A stretch of 29,350 nucleotides of DNA from RUG334 sp045599645 (GTDB lineage Bacteria > Muiribacteriota > Ozemobacteria > Ozemobacterales > Ozemobacteraceae). Positions 8,439-15,043 of this stretch are shown here, piece by piece. The DNA is taken from assembly GCA_045599645.1 (NCBI GenBank), contig JAZRWI010000079.1:1-29350 (forward strand), in the 5' to 3' direction. The stretch's first letter is position 1. Each line of letters starts with the position of its first letter. The notes beneath the pieces are model-generated. The model was not told the origin of the DNA and made no database searches. It worked only from the letters and a program-made list of their open reading frames with translations. Both the position numbers and the translations under genes were made by a program.

Positions 8439-8840
8439 ATGCAAGACGTAGCTTCTAGAATAGCTACCAATACAGACAGCATTGCCAGCGAAAATCAGGT
8501 AATAGAGGTAAACCAGCCTCAGATCATAAAAAGCACCGATTCTGTTTTAATCATCGATGGTAACTTGATAAATGATAAAAAAGAGAATTCTAATGATTCA
8601 ACGACATTAAAAGATACAGAACACTCTCACAAAGAATCGATGAATTTCGTAAATACTAGACGAACTATTATACCGAATCTAAGAAGGGACTACGTCTTAA
8701 ACACTTATAGAAAGAAGCTTCATTACCCTGACTGCCCGAGTGTTACACAAATGAACTGGAGAAGCCGTAAACCGTTTCATGGCACCAGGGAAGAAGCCTT
8801 AAGACAAGGCTATACCCCCTGCAACAACTGCCAGCCTTGA
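8439..8840 (+). pseudogene. 5'-truncated gene with a C-terminal Ada-like zinc-binding domain
   Basis: The reading frame gives 133 residues from an ATG at 8439, but no ribosome site precedes it and an in-frame stop lies at 8418. Residues 1-80 are polar and low in complexity. Residues 85-133 match the small metal-binding domain related to the N-terminus of Ada: VLNTYRKKLHYPDC, then TREEALRQGYTPCNNCQP. The likely zinc ligands are His95, Cys99, Cys128 and Cys131, with His replacing the first Cys of Ada. In other proteins this domain is found fused behind nuclease or secreted domains. The start lies 70 bases from the IS end, so the 5' part was probably lost. It could instead be a short intact gene. 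Confidence 0.55.
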
Positions 8841-8845
8841 GCAAC

Positions 8846-8887
8846 CAGTCGGAAGCTTGAAGTCGGAAGTCAGAAGTCAGAAAGCAG
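8846..8887. repeat. Heptad short tandem repeat, right border of the mobile island
   Basis: Six consecutive 7-mers: CAGTCGG, AAGCTTG, AAGTCGG, AAGTCAG, AAGTCAG, AAAGCAG. They have the same words and orientation as at 5401-5435. Confidence 0.75.
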
Positions 8888-8933
8888 AATAGATTTTTTA
8901 GCAGTGGATGTATAGATGTGATTCTATACGCTT

Positions 8934-8961
8934 GTGGCTGGTGGCTGTTAGCTATTAGCCG
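8934..8961. repeat. Heptad repeat, TTAGCTN type
   Basis: The words GTGGCTG, GTGGCTG, TTAGCTA and TTAGCCG run head to tail. A diverged cousin lies at about 9171-9200. The remaining bases between 8841 and 9227 hold a MITE-like element and no gene I can support. Confidence 0.65.
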
Positions 8962-8978
8962 AGAACCCCCCCCTACCC

Positions 8979-9150
8979 CCCTTTAACGAGACTGTCTGAA
9001 TACTTGATTTTATGCATTCAAAACAAGTTTCTTCTAAAATCAAAACCCTCCCTACCCTCCCTTAAAAAGGGAGGTTTTTAGGAGTCAACTGTACATCGGG
9101 ATTTTTATAAAATTCTAGTTTTGGGACAGCCTCTAACAAAGGGGGTAAGC
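8979..9150. mobile_element. MITE-like element with ~45-bp imperfect inverted ends
   Basis: The left arm reads ACCCCCCTTTAACGAGACTG onward. The complement of the right arm reads ACCCCCTTTGTTAGAGGCTG onward. The two stay alignable for about 45 bases, through CTGTC, AA-ACT and TTTTAT. The element is about 170 bp and has no coding capacity. Ends with GAGGCTGTC-like words are common in transposons, so a non-autonomous derivative is likely. Boundaries are approximate. Confidence 0.5.
9056..9079 (+). terminator. Terminator-like hairpin inside the MITE-like element
   Basis: CCTCCCTT pairs with AAGGGAGG around three A residues and is followed by five T residues on the plus strand. It could end transcripts arriving from the truncated gene upstream. 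Confidence 0.55.
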
Positions 9151-9227
9151 AGACCACTGCTCTCGGCGGTAAGCTGGCAGCCATCAGCCGTTAGCCGAGA
9201 AAGCAGACCGCATTCACAGCCGCAGGC

Positions 9228-10229
9228 TCATTCATTCATAAGTTTCTTAGCGGCTGGCCAGGCGGGATTTTCAGCTAATGCTTCTTCCTTGAAGGTCTTG
9301 GCTTTGTCTGGCTGATTCAAGGATTTATAAAGAACTGAAAGGTTATAGGCCAGGAAAGCTTTGGTATAGCATGGTTTCATAGCCTTATAGGTGTTTTCAA
9401 GTTCTTCAGCATTATTGCTTAAAACGGCCTTAAAGGTAGCCAGATCTGCATTGAGCATTTCAATAGCTATCTTGGTTGGAATCATGAAATTATCGCCCTT
9501 GGCTCTTTTGAAAACAATGGCTCTCTTATCGGTATCAAATCTCTTGATAAGATTCTGACCAGTGGCTTCAACAGCCTGGAGATCCTTCTTTGCAACGGCT
9601 TCCTTGAAAAGTTTGATTGCTGAGCTTGTGGTTTTGCTTTCTGCTGAATCAAGAGGCATCCACATATAATAGTTGGCCTTGTTGTTTTCGAAACTTGGAG
9701 TAAAAGCGATTTCAGGAGTTACATCAAGAGCAATATCATCTCTTACAAGAACAGGAAGTGAAGTGCCTATAAAAAGAGGAGCCTTTATATTATCAGCTTC
9801 AGATTCCAAGATACCGCACATGGCTTCGTTGTTTATATATTCGCTTCTGATAAGGTTTTTCATACCGGCAACATCAGGCTTTGCTCTTACATCCATTTCA
9901 AGCCAGTCATTTGAGTTGGATTTTATATTCAAACGATGAGTAAAAGTAACCTTTTCACCATATTTTAGAGAGTCTTTTTCGAAACGATTCTGTATGGTCT
10001 TGAAGGAACTTTGCAGATAAGGCTGAGAATAAATCTTTTCCAAAGGGATTCTATTGGCTTCAACAATTACTGTCAGGGTAAGAACACCTCGTTCCGGATT
10101 CCAGTCTGTTAATTTTATGGTAGTGTTGTTCCATTCCGGGAACTTTACTCTGGGTGTCATGGCAAAAACCCCGCTGGTTATTGAAATAAGGCACAATATT
10201 GTTATAAAAAGTGCTAATTTGCGCATCAT
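9228..10229 (-). CDS. Exported TPR-containing protein of unknown function
   Basis: This 333-residue protein begins MMRKLALFITILCLIS and has a Sec signal peptide with likely cleavage after SGVFA (about residue 23). The middle part (about 25-190) is predicted to be beta-rich and matches no family I recognise. The C-terminus (about 195-333) is helical and ends in a TPR-like pair: LAYNLSVLYKSLNQPDKAKT, then EEALAENPAWPAAKKLM. TPRs usually mediate protein contacts, so a periplasmic scaffold or chaperone-like role is possible. AGGAG lies 4 bases before the ATG at 10229 and 7 bases before the ATG at 10226, so the second Met may be the true start. It is divergent from the metalloprotease gene at 10486. 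Confidence 0.85.
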   Translation of the reverse strand: MMRKLALFITILCLISITSGVFAMTPRVKFPEWNNTTIKLTDWNPERGVLTLTVIVEANRIPLEKIYSQPYLQSSFKTIQNRFEKDSLKYGEKVTFTHRLNIKSNSNDWLEMDVRAKPDVAGMKNLIRSEYINNEAMCGILESEADNIKAPLFIGTSLPVLVRDDIALDVTPEIAFTPSFENNKANYYMWMPLDSAESKTTSSAIKLFKEAVAKKDLQAVEATGQNLIKRFDTDKRAIVFKRAKGDNFMIPTKIAIEMLNADLATFKAVLSNNAEELENTYKAMKPCYTKAFLAYNLSVLYKSLNQPDKAKTFKEEALAENPAWPAAKKLMNE

Positions 10230-10255
10230 TTTACTCCTGAACTGTAAGTAGCTAA

Positions 10256-10284
10256 ATTCTACTTTATATCTTGATTTTCGGCAA
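10256..10284 (-). promoter_or_regulatory. Promoter of the TPR protein gene
   Basis: On the minus strand, TTGCCG (10279-10284) and TAGAAT (10256-10261) are separated by 17 bases, placing the transcription start about 20 bases upstream of the ATG. Confidence 0.6.
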
Positions 10285-10413
10285 GTCTGTTTTACTAAAA
10301 AGAAAAATATCGATTAAACCCCAACGGGACTTCTGGTAAACAAATAGACATTATTATTTACAAATGTTAACATTTTGTGTACATAAAAAAAGCAAAAAAA
10401 GTCTTAGTCATAC

Positions 10414-10442
10414 TAGACGAATTGCTAAAAAATTCTTATAAT
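10414..10442 (+). promoter_or_regulatory. Promoter of the HEFGH metalloprotease gene
   Basis: TAGACG (10414-10419) and a perfect TATAAT (10437-10442) are 17 bases apart, about 43 bases before the ATG at 10486. The -35 is partial (4 of 6). The rest of 10285-10413 shows no other feature. Confidence 0.55.
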
Positions 10443-10485
10443 GATATAAAATAATCGCTATAAGTTATATAAGCAGGTATTTATT

Positions 10486-11880
10486 ATGGTCAAAAATCGT
10501 TTATTCAAATCCATGTTATTGGTTTTCGCAATGCTGGTTGTTTGTACACTTCCGACATTTGCAGGCAATCTTAACCTCAAATACGAACAGGTTATTACAG
10601 ACAAATACGGTAACGAATTAGGCTACCGCACTTATACTATTAATAGTATAAATGATTTGCCTGTTGGTTCTCAGTGGAGAGATTACCTGAATACCAAAAT
10701 GCAGAATGGCAAAACCATTTATGAATATGCTAGCTCAATCAGCAGCTCTCTTTCTAAGGATTTGAACTTTACTATCAGTGACCGCGATAGCAACTCCTAT
10801 TCCTGCAAAGAAAACAACGGTTATACCGTTAATATTTATAACTATGTAAACGATTTCGCTGGCGATTCCAGCAAGACCTTCCTGTTCATGCATGAATTTG
10901 GTCATGTAACAATGCTTAACTCCTACCCAAGAAGTTATGATTTTGCAAATCTTGATTACGGTTCTGACAACCGCCACTATCTTGATGAAATTCTTCCAAA
11001 TTACAATACTGCATGGGTTGAAGGCTGGGCTAACGCATTTGCAGCAGCCAACAACAATGGTATGGTTTTCTCTTATGACCTTAAGAAAAGCACATCACTT
11101 GCTTTCCTGAAGGAAAATACCTTCGACGAAATGAGCCGCAACGAACTTTTCGTAGCAAAGGTTCTTTATGATTCCTTCAAGGATATCAAGGGTGGCCAGG
11201 CAGCTGCTTACGATGTATTTGCAAAATCTGCCCCACATTATTCTCTTCAGGGCTTCTGCCAACAGTATGTAAAGATGTATCCACAGAATCAGGTTGAATT
11301 TGCCAAGATTCTTATTGAAAACAGCTATGGCAAGATCAGCCTCAAGGAACTCCTTACATACGTAAACGGTGGTTCTTACACCGTCAGCAAAGAACTCTAT
11401 GCACTTCTCCAGGATTCAGGTCTGTTGAATGGCACTGCTACAAGCAACTATTCTCCAGCCAATACTCAGACTGCTTCTAACTCAAAGCCTTCTCTCTGGG
11501 ACCGCATAACCGGTTTCTTCAAGAAGCTCTTCGGCAAGAGCGAAACAGTATCTGCTCCAACATCAAATGGTTCTGCCAATGTAAGCGACGAAGAACTCTA
11601 CAATAAATACACTGATGGCACAATGGCTATAAGAAATTCTGTCTCAGCACCGGAAAGCAACAACCATGCTACTGCCAGCTGCGTAACAGTTGAAGGCAAT
11701 GCCGATGTAACCTACAGCGACATATCTATTGCAGAAGCTCAGGAACTTTACTACAAATACTTCAACCAGTATAACGAACTGATGGCTAATCCAAATGCCA
11801 ATACTCAGGAAGTTGTTGAAGTTCGCAACAGAATGATTGAAGCCAAAGACCTTCTCAAGAAGCTTCAAAAAGGCAACTAA
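10486..11880 (+). CDS. Secreted zinc metalloprotease (HEFGH) with C-terminal helical hairpin
   Basis: This 464-residue protein has a Sec signal peptide (1-26, cleaved after LPTFA). The zinc-binding motif HEFGH is at 136-140. EGWAN at 179-183 supplies a plausible third ligand, Glu179, which suggests a gluzincin (clan MA) fold. I cannot name the family. A low-complexity linker at about 318-410 contains a basic amphipathic stretch (SLWDRITGFFKKLFGKSE). Residues 412-464 form a predicted two-helix hairpin that resembles the ends of neighbouring secreted proteins. An AGG site lies 8 bases before the ATG. A second copy of this gene's 3' end survives at 6372-6424. The likely role is hydrolysis of extracellular or envelope proteins. 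The substrate is unknown. Confidence 0.9.
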   Translation: MVKNRLFKSMLLVFAMLVVCTLPTFAGNLNLKYEQVITDKYGNELGYRTYTINSINDLPVGSQWRDYLNTKMQNGKTIYEYASSISSSLSKDLNFTISDRDSNSYSCKENNGYTVNIYNYVNDFAGDSSKTFLFMHEFGHVTMLNSYPRSYDFANLDYGSDNRHYLDEILPNYNTAWVEGWANAFAAANNNGMVFSYDLKKSTSLAFLKENTFDEMSRNELFVAKVLYDSFKDIKGGQAAAYDVFAKSAPHYSLQGFCQQYVKMYPQNQVEFAKILIENSYGKISLKELLTYVNGGSYTVSKELYALLQDSGLLNGTATSNYSPANTQTASNSKPSLWDRITGFFKKLFGKSETVSAPTSNGSANVSDEELYNKYTDGTMAIRNSVSAPESNNHATASCVTVEGNADVTYSDISIAEAQELYYKYFNQYNELMANPNANTQEVVEVRNRMIEAKDLLKKLQKGN

Positions 11881-11887
11881 TTAGTAT

Positions 11888-11920
11888 AAAAAAGCCCGAC
11901 CATCCGGTCGGGCTTTTTTT
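11888..11920 (+). terminator. Terminator of the HEFGH metalloprotease gene
   Basis: The stem AAAAAAGCCCGACC pairs with GGTCGGGCTTTTTT around ATCC and runs into T residues. It starts 8 bases after the stop codon and has the same stem as the terminator at 6319-6351. Confidence 0.93.
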
Positions 11921-11927
11921 TGCGCTT

Positions 11928-11962
11928 TTAGCTATTAGCTTTTGACTGCCAGTTGCAGTTGC
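11928..11962. repeat. Heptad repeat, TTAGCTN type
   Basis: The words TTAGCTA, TTAGCTT, TTGACTG, CCAGTTG and CAGTTGC run in series directly after the terminator and next to an interspersed hairpin element. Confidence 0.6.
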
Positions 11963-11966
11963 AGTT

Positions 11967-12032
11967 CCGCCCCTGCGAGGCCTTCTTCCTTCAGGGAGAA
12001 GGTGGCCGAACGAAGTGAGGTCGGATGCGGGC
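11967..12032 (+). repeat. Interspersed hairpin-type repeat, copy 1
   Basis: This 66-base GC-rich block begins CCGCCCCTGCGAGGCCTTC and ends GTCGGATGCGGGC. Its reverse complement is recognisably related to 19233-19305. It holds internal palindromic parts (CCTTC/GAAGG, CGAACGAAGTGAGG). It is non-coding and GC-rich against AT-rich surroundings. Confidence 0.7.
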
Positions 12033-12091
12033 TATAAAATCACACTTCTATCTTCAGAATTTTATAAGATAAACCCAGATAAAATTAGCTC

Positions 12092-12120
12092 TTCACAAAT
12101 GAGCTAAAAATCAGTATAAT
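12092..12120 (+). promoter_or_regulatory. Promoter of the glycine-zipper protein gene
   Basis: TTCACA (12092-12097) and TATAAT (12115-12120) are separated by 17 bases. The 5' leader then carries three near copies of CAATAAG(T/C) at about 12129-12150 before the GGAG ribosome site. Confidence 0.7.
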
Positions 12121-12162
12121 TGGTACACCAATAAGTCAATAAGCCAATAATCGGAGTTTTTT

Positions 12163-13422
12163 ATGAAATTCGCCAAGAAACAGATTTTCTTCTTAAGCCT
12201 TTTGCTTTCTTTCTGCATGCTTGCTGCACCATTTACAGAACAGGTATATGCAGAAGGTTTATTTTCAAAACTAAAAGAAAAGGCCAGCAATTTCATAAGC
12301 AATACCATAGAAAAATACACTAGTAGGGATTACTGGGTAGACAAGACTGCAAGTGCTATTTCCACTAAGATTGTGGCAAAACCGGTTAAATTGGCTACAG
12401 CTGCTCTTGGTATGGCTATAGGAACAGCTATTGGCGGACCTGTTGGCGCAACTCTCGGAGCTTATATTGGTAATAAGGTTGCTTCACATGCATGTGACAT
12501 CATCGCTACCCCGGTAGTAAAGAACGTTATCAACGACAAACTGGATAACGGCGGTTCAATAACCGTAAAATCAATTTATAATGCTGCTAAGAATCTTGAT
12601 ATGCCTTCACTGGCCTGTGATACAACAGGTGCAGTAGTCGGCGACATCTTAGGTGGTGTAATCGGTGGTGTGGCCGGTGCAGCAATAATGGCCTGTGTTG
12701 GCGGTGGAACAATCCTACCTATCATCGGTACAATGACCTTTGCTACCCTCGGTTCCAAATACGGTGAAAAATTTGGTAACTGGTTAGGACAGAAATTAGG
12801 CGAAAATGCTTACAACAGCACTTATAAAGCAATAACAGGCGTTGAAAGATCAGATAAATCTTCCAATGCTATTGTTGCAACAATAAATGACGTAAAATCT
12901 GTAAACAAAGAAGAAGTAGCCAGAAATACCACAGGTGAAGTTGTTGGCGACGTTATCGGCAGTGCTCTAGGAACAGTTGCCGGTGCTACTCTCTCCGCCT
13001 TCACAACAGGCGGCACCTCTAGCAAAATGGCTGAGCTTGGTGAAAAATGGGGTTCTAATCTCGGTTCAAAAATCGGTAACTGGATTGGTACAACTTTCTT
13101 CGACAAGAGCAAGGAAGCTGTTGATAAAACAGCTAATGCCGTTCATGCAAATCTGAACAATGCAAACAATGGTGTAACAGTCACTATTTCCAACGAAATA
13201 CCAGTAGCCTGTGCAGCAACAGTTGCAGGTGCTTCCTCAAAGAAGGATATAAAGCAAATTTCTTCTGATGCAGACGCAGCATTTGCAGCCTACCAGATTG
13301 CTTACGACAACTACGCTAAGGCTCTTGCAGACAAGAACTGCAGCAAAGAACACCAGCAGAAAATGATGGAACAGTATCACGCCTGCTATAATGCTTATCA
13401 GAGAATAGTTACAGGAAAATAA
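12163..13422 (+). CDS. Exported triple glycine-zipper protein
   Basis: This 419-residue protein has a signal peptide at 1-31 (cleaved after EQVYA). GGAG lies 6 bases before the ATG. Three Gly/Ala-rich hydrophobic modules follow at about 68-100 (LGMAIGTAIGGPVGATLGAY), 150-205 (VVGDILGGVIGGVAGAA) and 258-305 (VVGDVIGSALGTVAGATLSA). The second and third each continue into a (K/E)(Y/W)G-x3-G-x2-(L/I)GNW(L/I)G block, so they are internal duplicates. GxxxG glycine zippers occur in membrane-inserting and pore-forming proteins. The C-terminus (367-419) is a two-helix hairpin resembling that of the 10486 product. No enzyme motif is visible. A membrane-active or envelope-structural role is inferred. 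Confidence 0.85.
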   Translation: MKFAKKQIFFLSLLLSFCMLAAPFTEQVYAEGLFSKLKEKASNFISNTIEKYTSRDYWVDKTASAISTKIVAKPVKLATAALGMAIGTAIGGPVGATLGAYIGNKVASHACDIIATPVVKNVINDKLDNGGSITVKSIYNAAKNLDMPSLACDTTGAVVGDILGGVIGGVAGAAIMACVGGGTILPIIGTMTFATLGSKYGEKFGNWLGQKLGENAYNSTYKAITGVERSDKSSNAIVATINDVKSVNKEEVARNTTGEVVGDVIGSALGTVAGATLSAFTTGGTSSKMAELGEKWGSNLGSKIGNWIGTTFFDKSKEAVDKTANAVHANLNNANNGVTVTISNEIPVACAATVAGASSKKDIKQISSDADAAFAAYQIAYDNYAKALADKNCSKEHQQKMMEQYHACYNAYQRIVTGK

Positions 13423-13438
13423 TTTTTTTAAAAACCAA

Positions 13439-13488
13439 CTGCGAAAAAATTAGTATATAATAAATAGGTACACTATAGTTTTTCGCAG
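13439..13488. promoter_or_regulatory. Inverted repeat bracketing the promoter of the NlpC/P60-like gene
   Basis: CTGCGAAAAA (13439-13448) and its exact complement TTTTTCGCAG (13479-13488) enclose a TATAAT (13456-13461) with no good -35. The right arm touches the AGGAG ribosome site (13487-13491). It could be an operator around the promoter. In a longer transcript from upstream it could be a hairpin partly hiding the ribosome site. Confidence 0.5.
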
Positions 13489-13497
13489 GAGAGAATT

Positions 13498-14895
13498 ATG
13501 AGATTCTTTGCTAAGCTTGCTATATCAGCATATTTTTTTCTAGCAGCCACATTAGCATGTAACGCAGAAATTAGCTTATTAGGAACAGCTTTGAGCGTTT
13601 CCGCAGAGCAAAACACTGCCGTAGAAGAAGACAACGCCACAAGTGATACTACAGCCGATGCCACAACTGTCGCTGCTGTAAAAGACGAAAAGGCAGCCCA
13701 GGAAGCTAAAACCGACAATCAGGAAACTGTAAATCCGATGGTAACCAGCTTCCTTTCTGAATTAAGAAAGATGGCTGATGAAATTGAAAAAACGAATGCT
13801 TCCAAGGATGTATGGTATTGGTCAAACAGCAATAACAAAAGTACCTTTAAACAGCAGAAGGCATCTGATTATAAGGTAACCAATGATGCACTATTCACTT
13901 GCTGGGCTCTGGTAAACTGCAACGTCCTGGAAAAAGGCGACTTGTTTTTCTGTTCTGATGGCCAGATAATCAACAATGGCGGTGATCCAGAATCTGCAAT
14001 CGAAAAATACTTTGATGTCATTTATATAAGTGGTAAGGCTAAGAATCTGGTAAAACAAGGTAAGATCATTGCCGGTGACATCTGCGGATACAACTATACC
14101 CACACTAGCGTCTACGCAGGCAACAACATGTGGTATGACCCTTCCCCGAAAACCTGCGAAGTAAAGAACAAGAACGGGAAGGACTACTTTGTTAAGATTA
14201 TGACTGACAAAGCTGTCGACAACCATAAGGTAGCTTTCATTTTAAGATTTAAGAACGGTAAGAAATCAGAAGAAAAGAAAGAAACTAAGGCTGTAGCTTC
14301 TGCAGAAAAGCAAGAACCGAAGGTAGAAAAAGCTACTTCAGCAAACGAAGATTACACTGGCCCATACCAGAAAGACTGCAAGAGCTTCCTGGCAGCATTG
14401 AAGAAAATGTCACAGCAATGTGCAGCAGACTACAAAGCAGGCAAAGAATGGCTGTATTCTAACTCAAAATGCAGCAGTAAATTCGCTTCTGCAGTAAAGA
14501 ATAAAAATAGAAGAACCAACTGTGCCCGTTATGTAGACTGGGGCTTAACTGAAATAGGTGTTCTTAATGGTGAAGCCTTTTGGACAACCGATGCTGGTGT
14601 CATCCACTGGGATTCAAAGAGCGCGAAGGATAAAGTTAAGAAATATTGCAAAATTATTACTGTAAAAAAGAAAATGAGCACATTGATCAAGAACGGTACA
14701 CTTCAGGCCGGTGATATATGCTGTTATAATTTCTGCCATACAAATGTTTATGCCGGTAACAATTCCTGGTATGACGGCGGCAGAAGAAGCGACTCAACCT
14801 TTGTTAAGAACGGTGAGCACTACTTCAAAAAGTGGTATTCAAAGAAGGCTGACCTGAACTGGACAGTAAATTATATTATCCGTCTTAAGAAATAA
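13498..14895 (+). CDS. Exported tandem NlpC/P60-like protein, first copy lacking the catalytic Cys
   Basis: This 465-residue protein has a signal peptide (1 to about 23), an acidic linker (about 35-78) and two homologous domains (about 80-254 and 290-465) joined by a Lys/Glu-rich linker. Each shows a WYWSN/WLYSN start, a TN-x-A helix, AGDIC-(G/C)YN, an HT-(S/N)VYAGNN-x-WYD core and an IxRxK end. In domain 2, Cys342 (RTNCARYVDWGL) and His414 (CHTNVYAG) sit where NlpC/P60 cysteine hydrolases carry their catalytic pair. In domain 1 the Cys position is Asp130 (VTNDALFTCW) while His202 is kept. Domain 1 is thus probably non-catalytic and perhaps ligand-binding. The likely substrate is peptidoglycan stem peptide. 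The assignment rests on motifs only. AGGAG lies 6 bases before the ATG. Confidence 0.8.
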   Translation: MRFFAKLAISAYFFLAATLACNAEISLLGTALSVSAEQNTAVEEDNATSDTTADATTVAAVKDEKAAQEAKTDNQETVNPMVTSFLSELRKMADEIEKTNASKDVWYWSNSNNKSTFKQQKASDYKVTNDALFTCWALVNCNVLEKGDLFFCSDGQIINNGGDPESAIEKYFDVIYISGKAKNLVKQGKIIAGDICGYNYTHTSVYAGNNMWYDPSPKTCEVKNKNGKDYFVKIMTDKAVDNHKVAFILRFKNGKKSEEKKETKAVASAEKQEPKVEKATSANEDYTGPYQKDCKSFLAALKKMSQQCAADYKAGKEWLYSNSKCSSKFASAVKNKNRRTNCARYVDWGLTEIGVLNGEAFWTTDAGVIHWDSKSAKDKVKKYCKIITVKKKMSTLIKNGTLQAGDICCYNFCHTNVYAGNNSWYDGGRRSDSTFVKNGEHYFKKWYSKKADLNWTVNYIIRLKK

Positions 14896-14909
14896 CAAAA
14901 GAAGCTAAC

Positions 14910-14944
14910 AAAGCCCTTTTCGAAAGAGAAGGGCTTTATTTTTT
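14910..14944 (+). terminator. Terminator of the NlpC/P60-like gene
   Basis: AAAGCCCTTTTC pairs with GAGAAGGGCTTT (one wobble) around a GAAA tetraloop, followed by a T-rich tract, 14 bases after the stop codon. Confidence 0.9.
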
Positions 14945-14976
14945 TATAAATTTTTAAAAAAAGTTAATGGGGTACA

Positions 14977-15005
14977 TTGACGGTTGGTCGATAAATTCAT
15001 ATAAT
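14977..15005 (+). promoter_or_regulatory. Promoter of the C39-like peptidase gene
   Basis: TTGACG (14977-14982) and TATAAT (15000-15005) with a 17-base spacer give the strongest promoter match in this gene group. A short stem (AGACC/GGTCT, 15024-15040) in the leader includes part of the GGAGG ribosome site. Confidence 0.8.
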
Positions 15006-15043
15006 AGTAGTAGTAAAATAAGAAGACCGGCTGGAGGTCTATA

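Noticed and set aside
9121..9315. Plus-strand open frame starting in repeat debris
   Set aside because: It runs through the MITE-like end and heptad words into the antisense of the TPR gene; no ribosome site and no recognisable protein features.
12576..13112. Antisense frames rich in Pro, Thr and Val opposite the glycine-zipper gene
   Set aside because: These are complements of Gly/Ala-rich codons; the plus-strand gene has promoter, ribosome site and signal peptide.
13498..13575. Lipoprotein signal in the NlpC/P60-like protein (ATLAC)
   Set aside because: The -3 position is Thr rather than Leu or a similar residue; a standard signal-peptidase site just after CNA fits as well or better.
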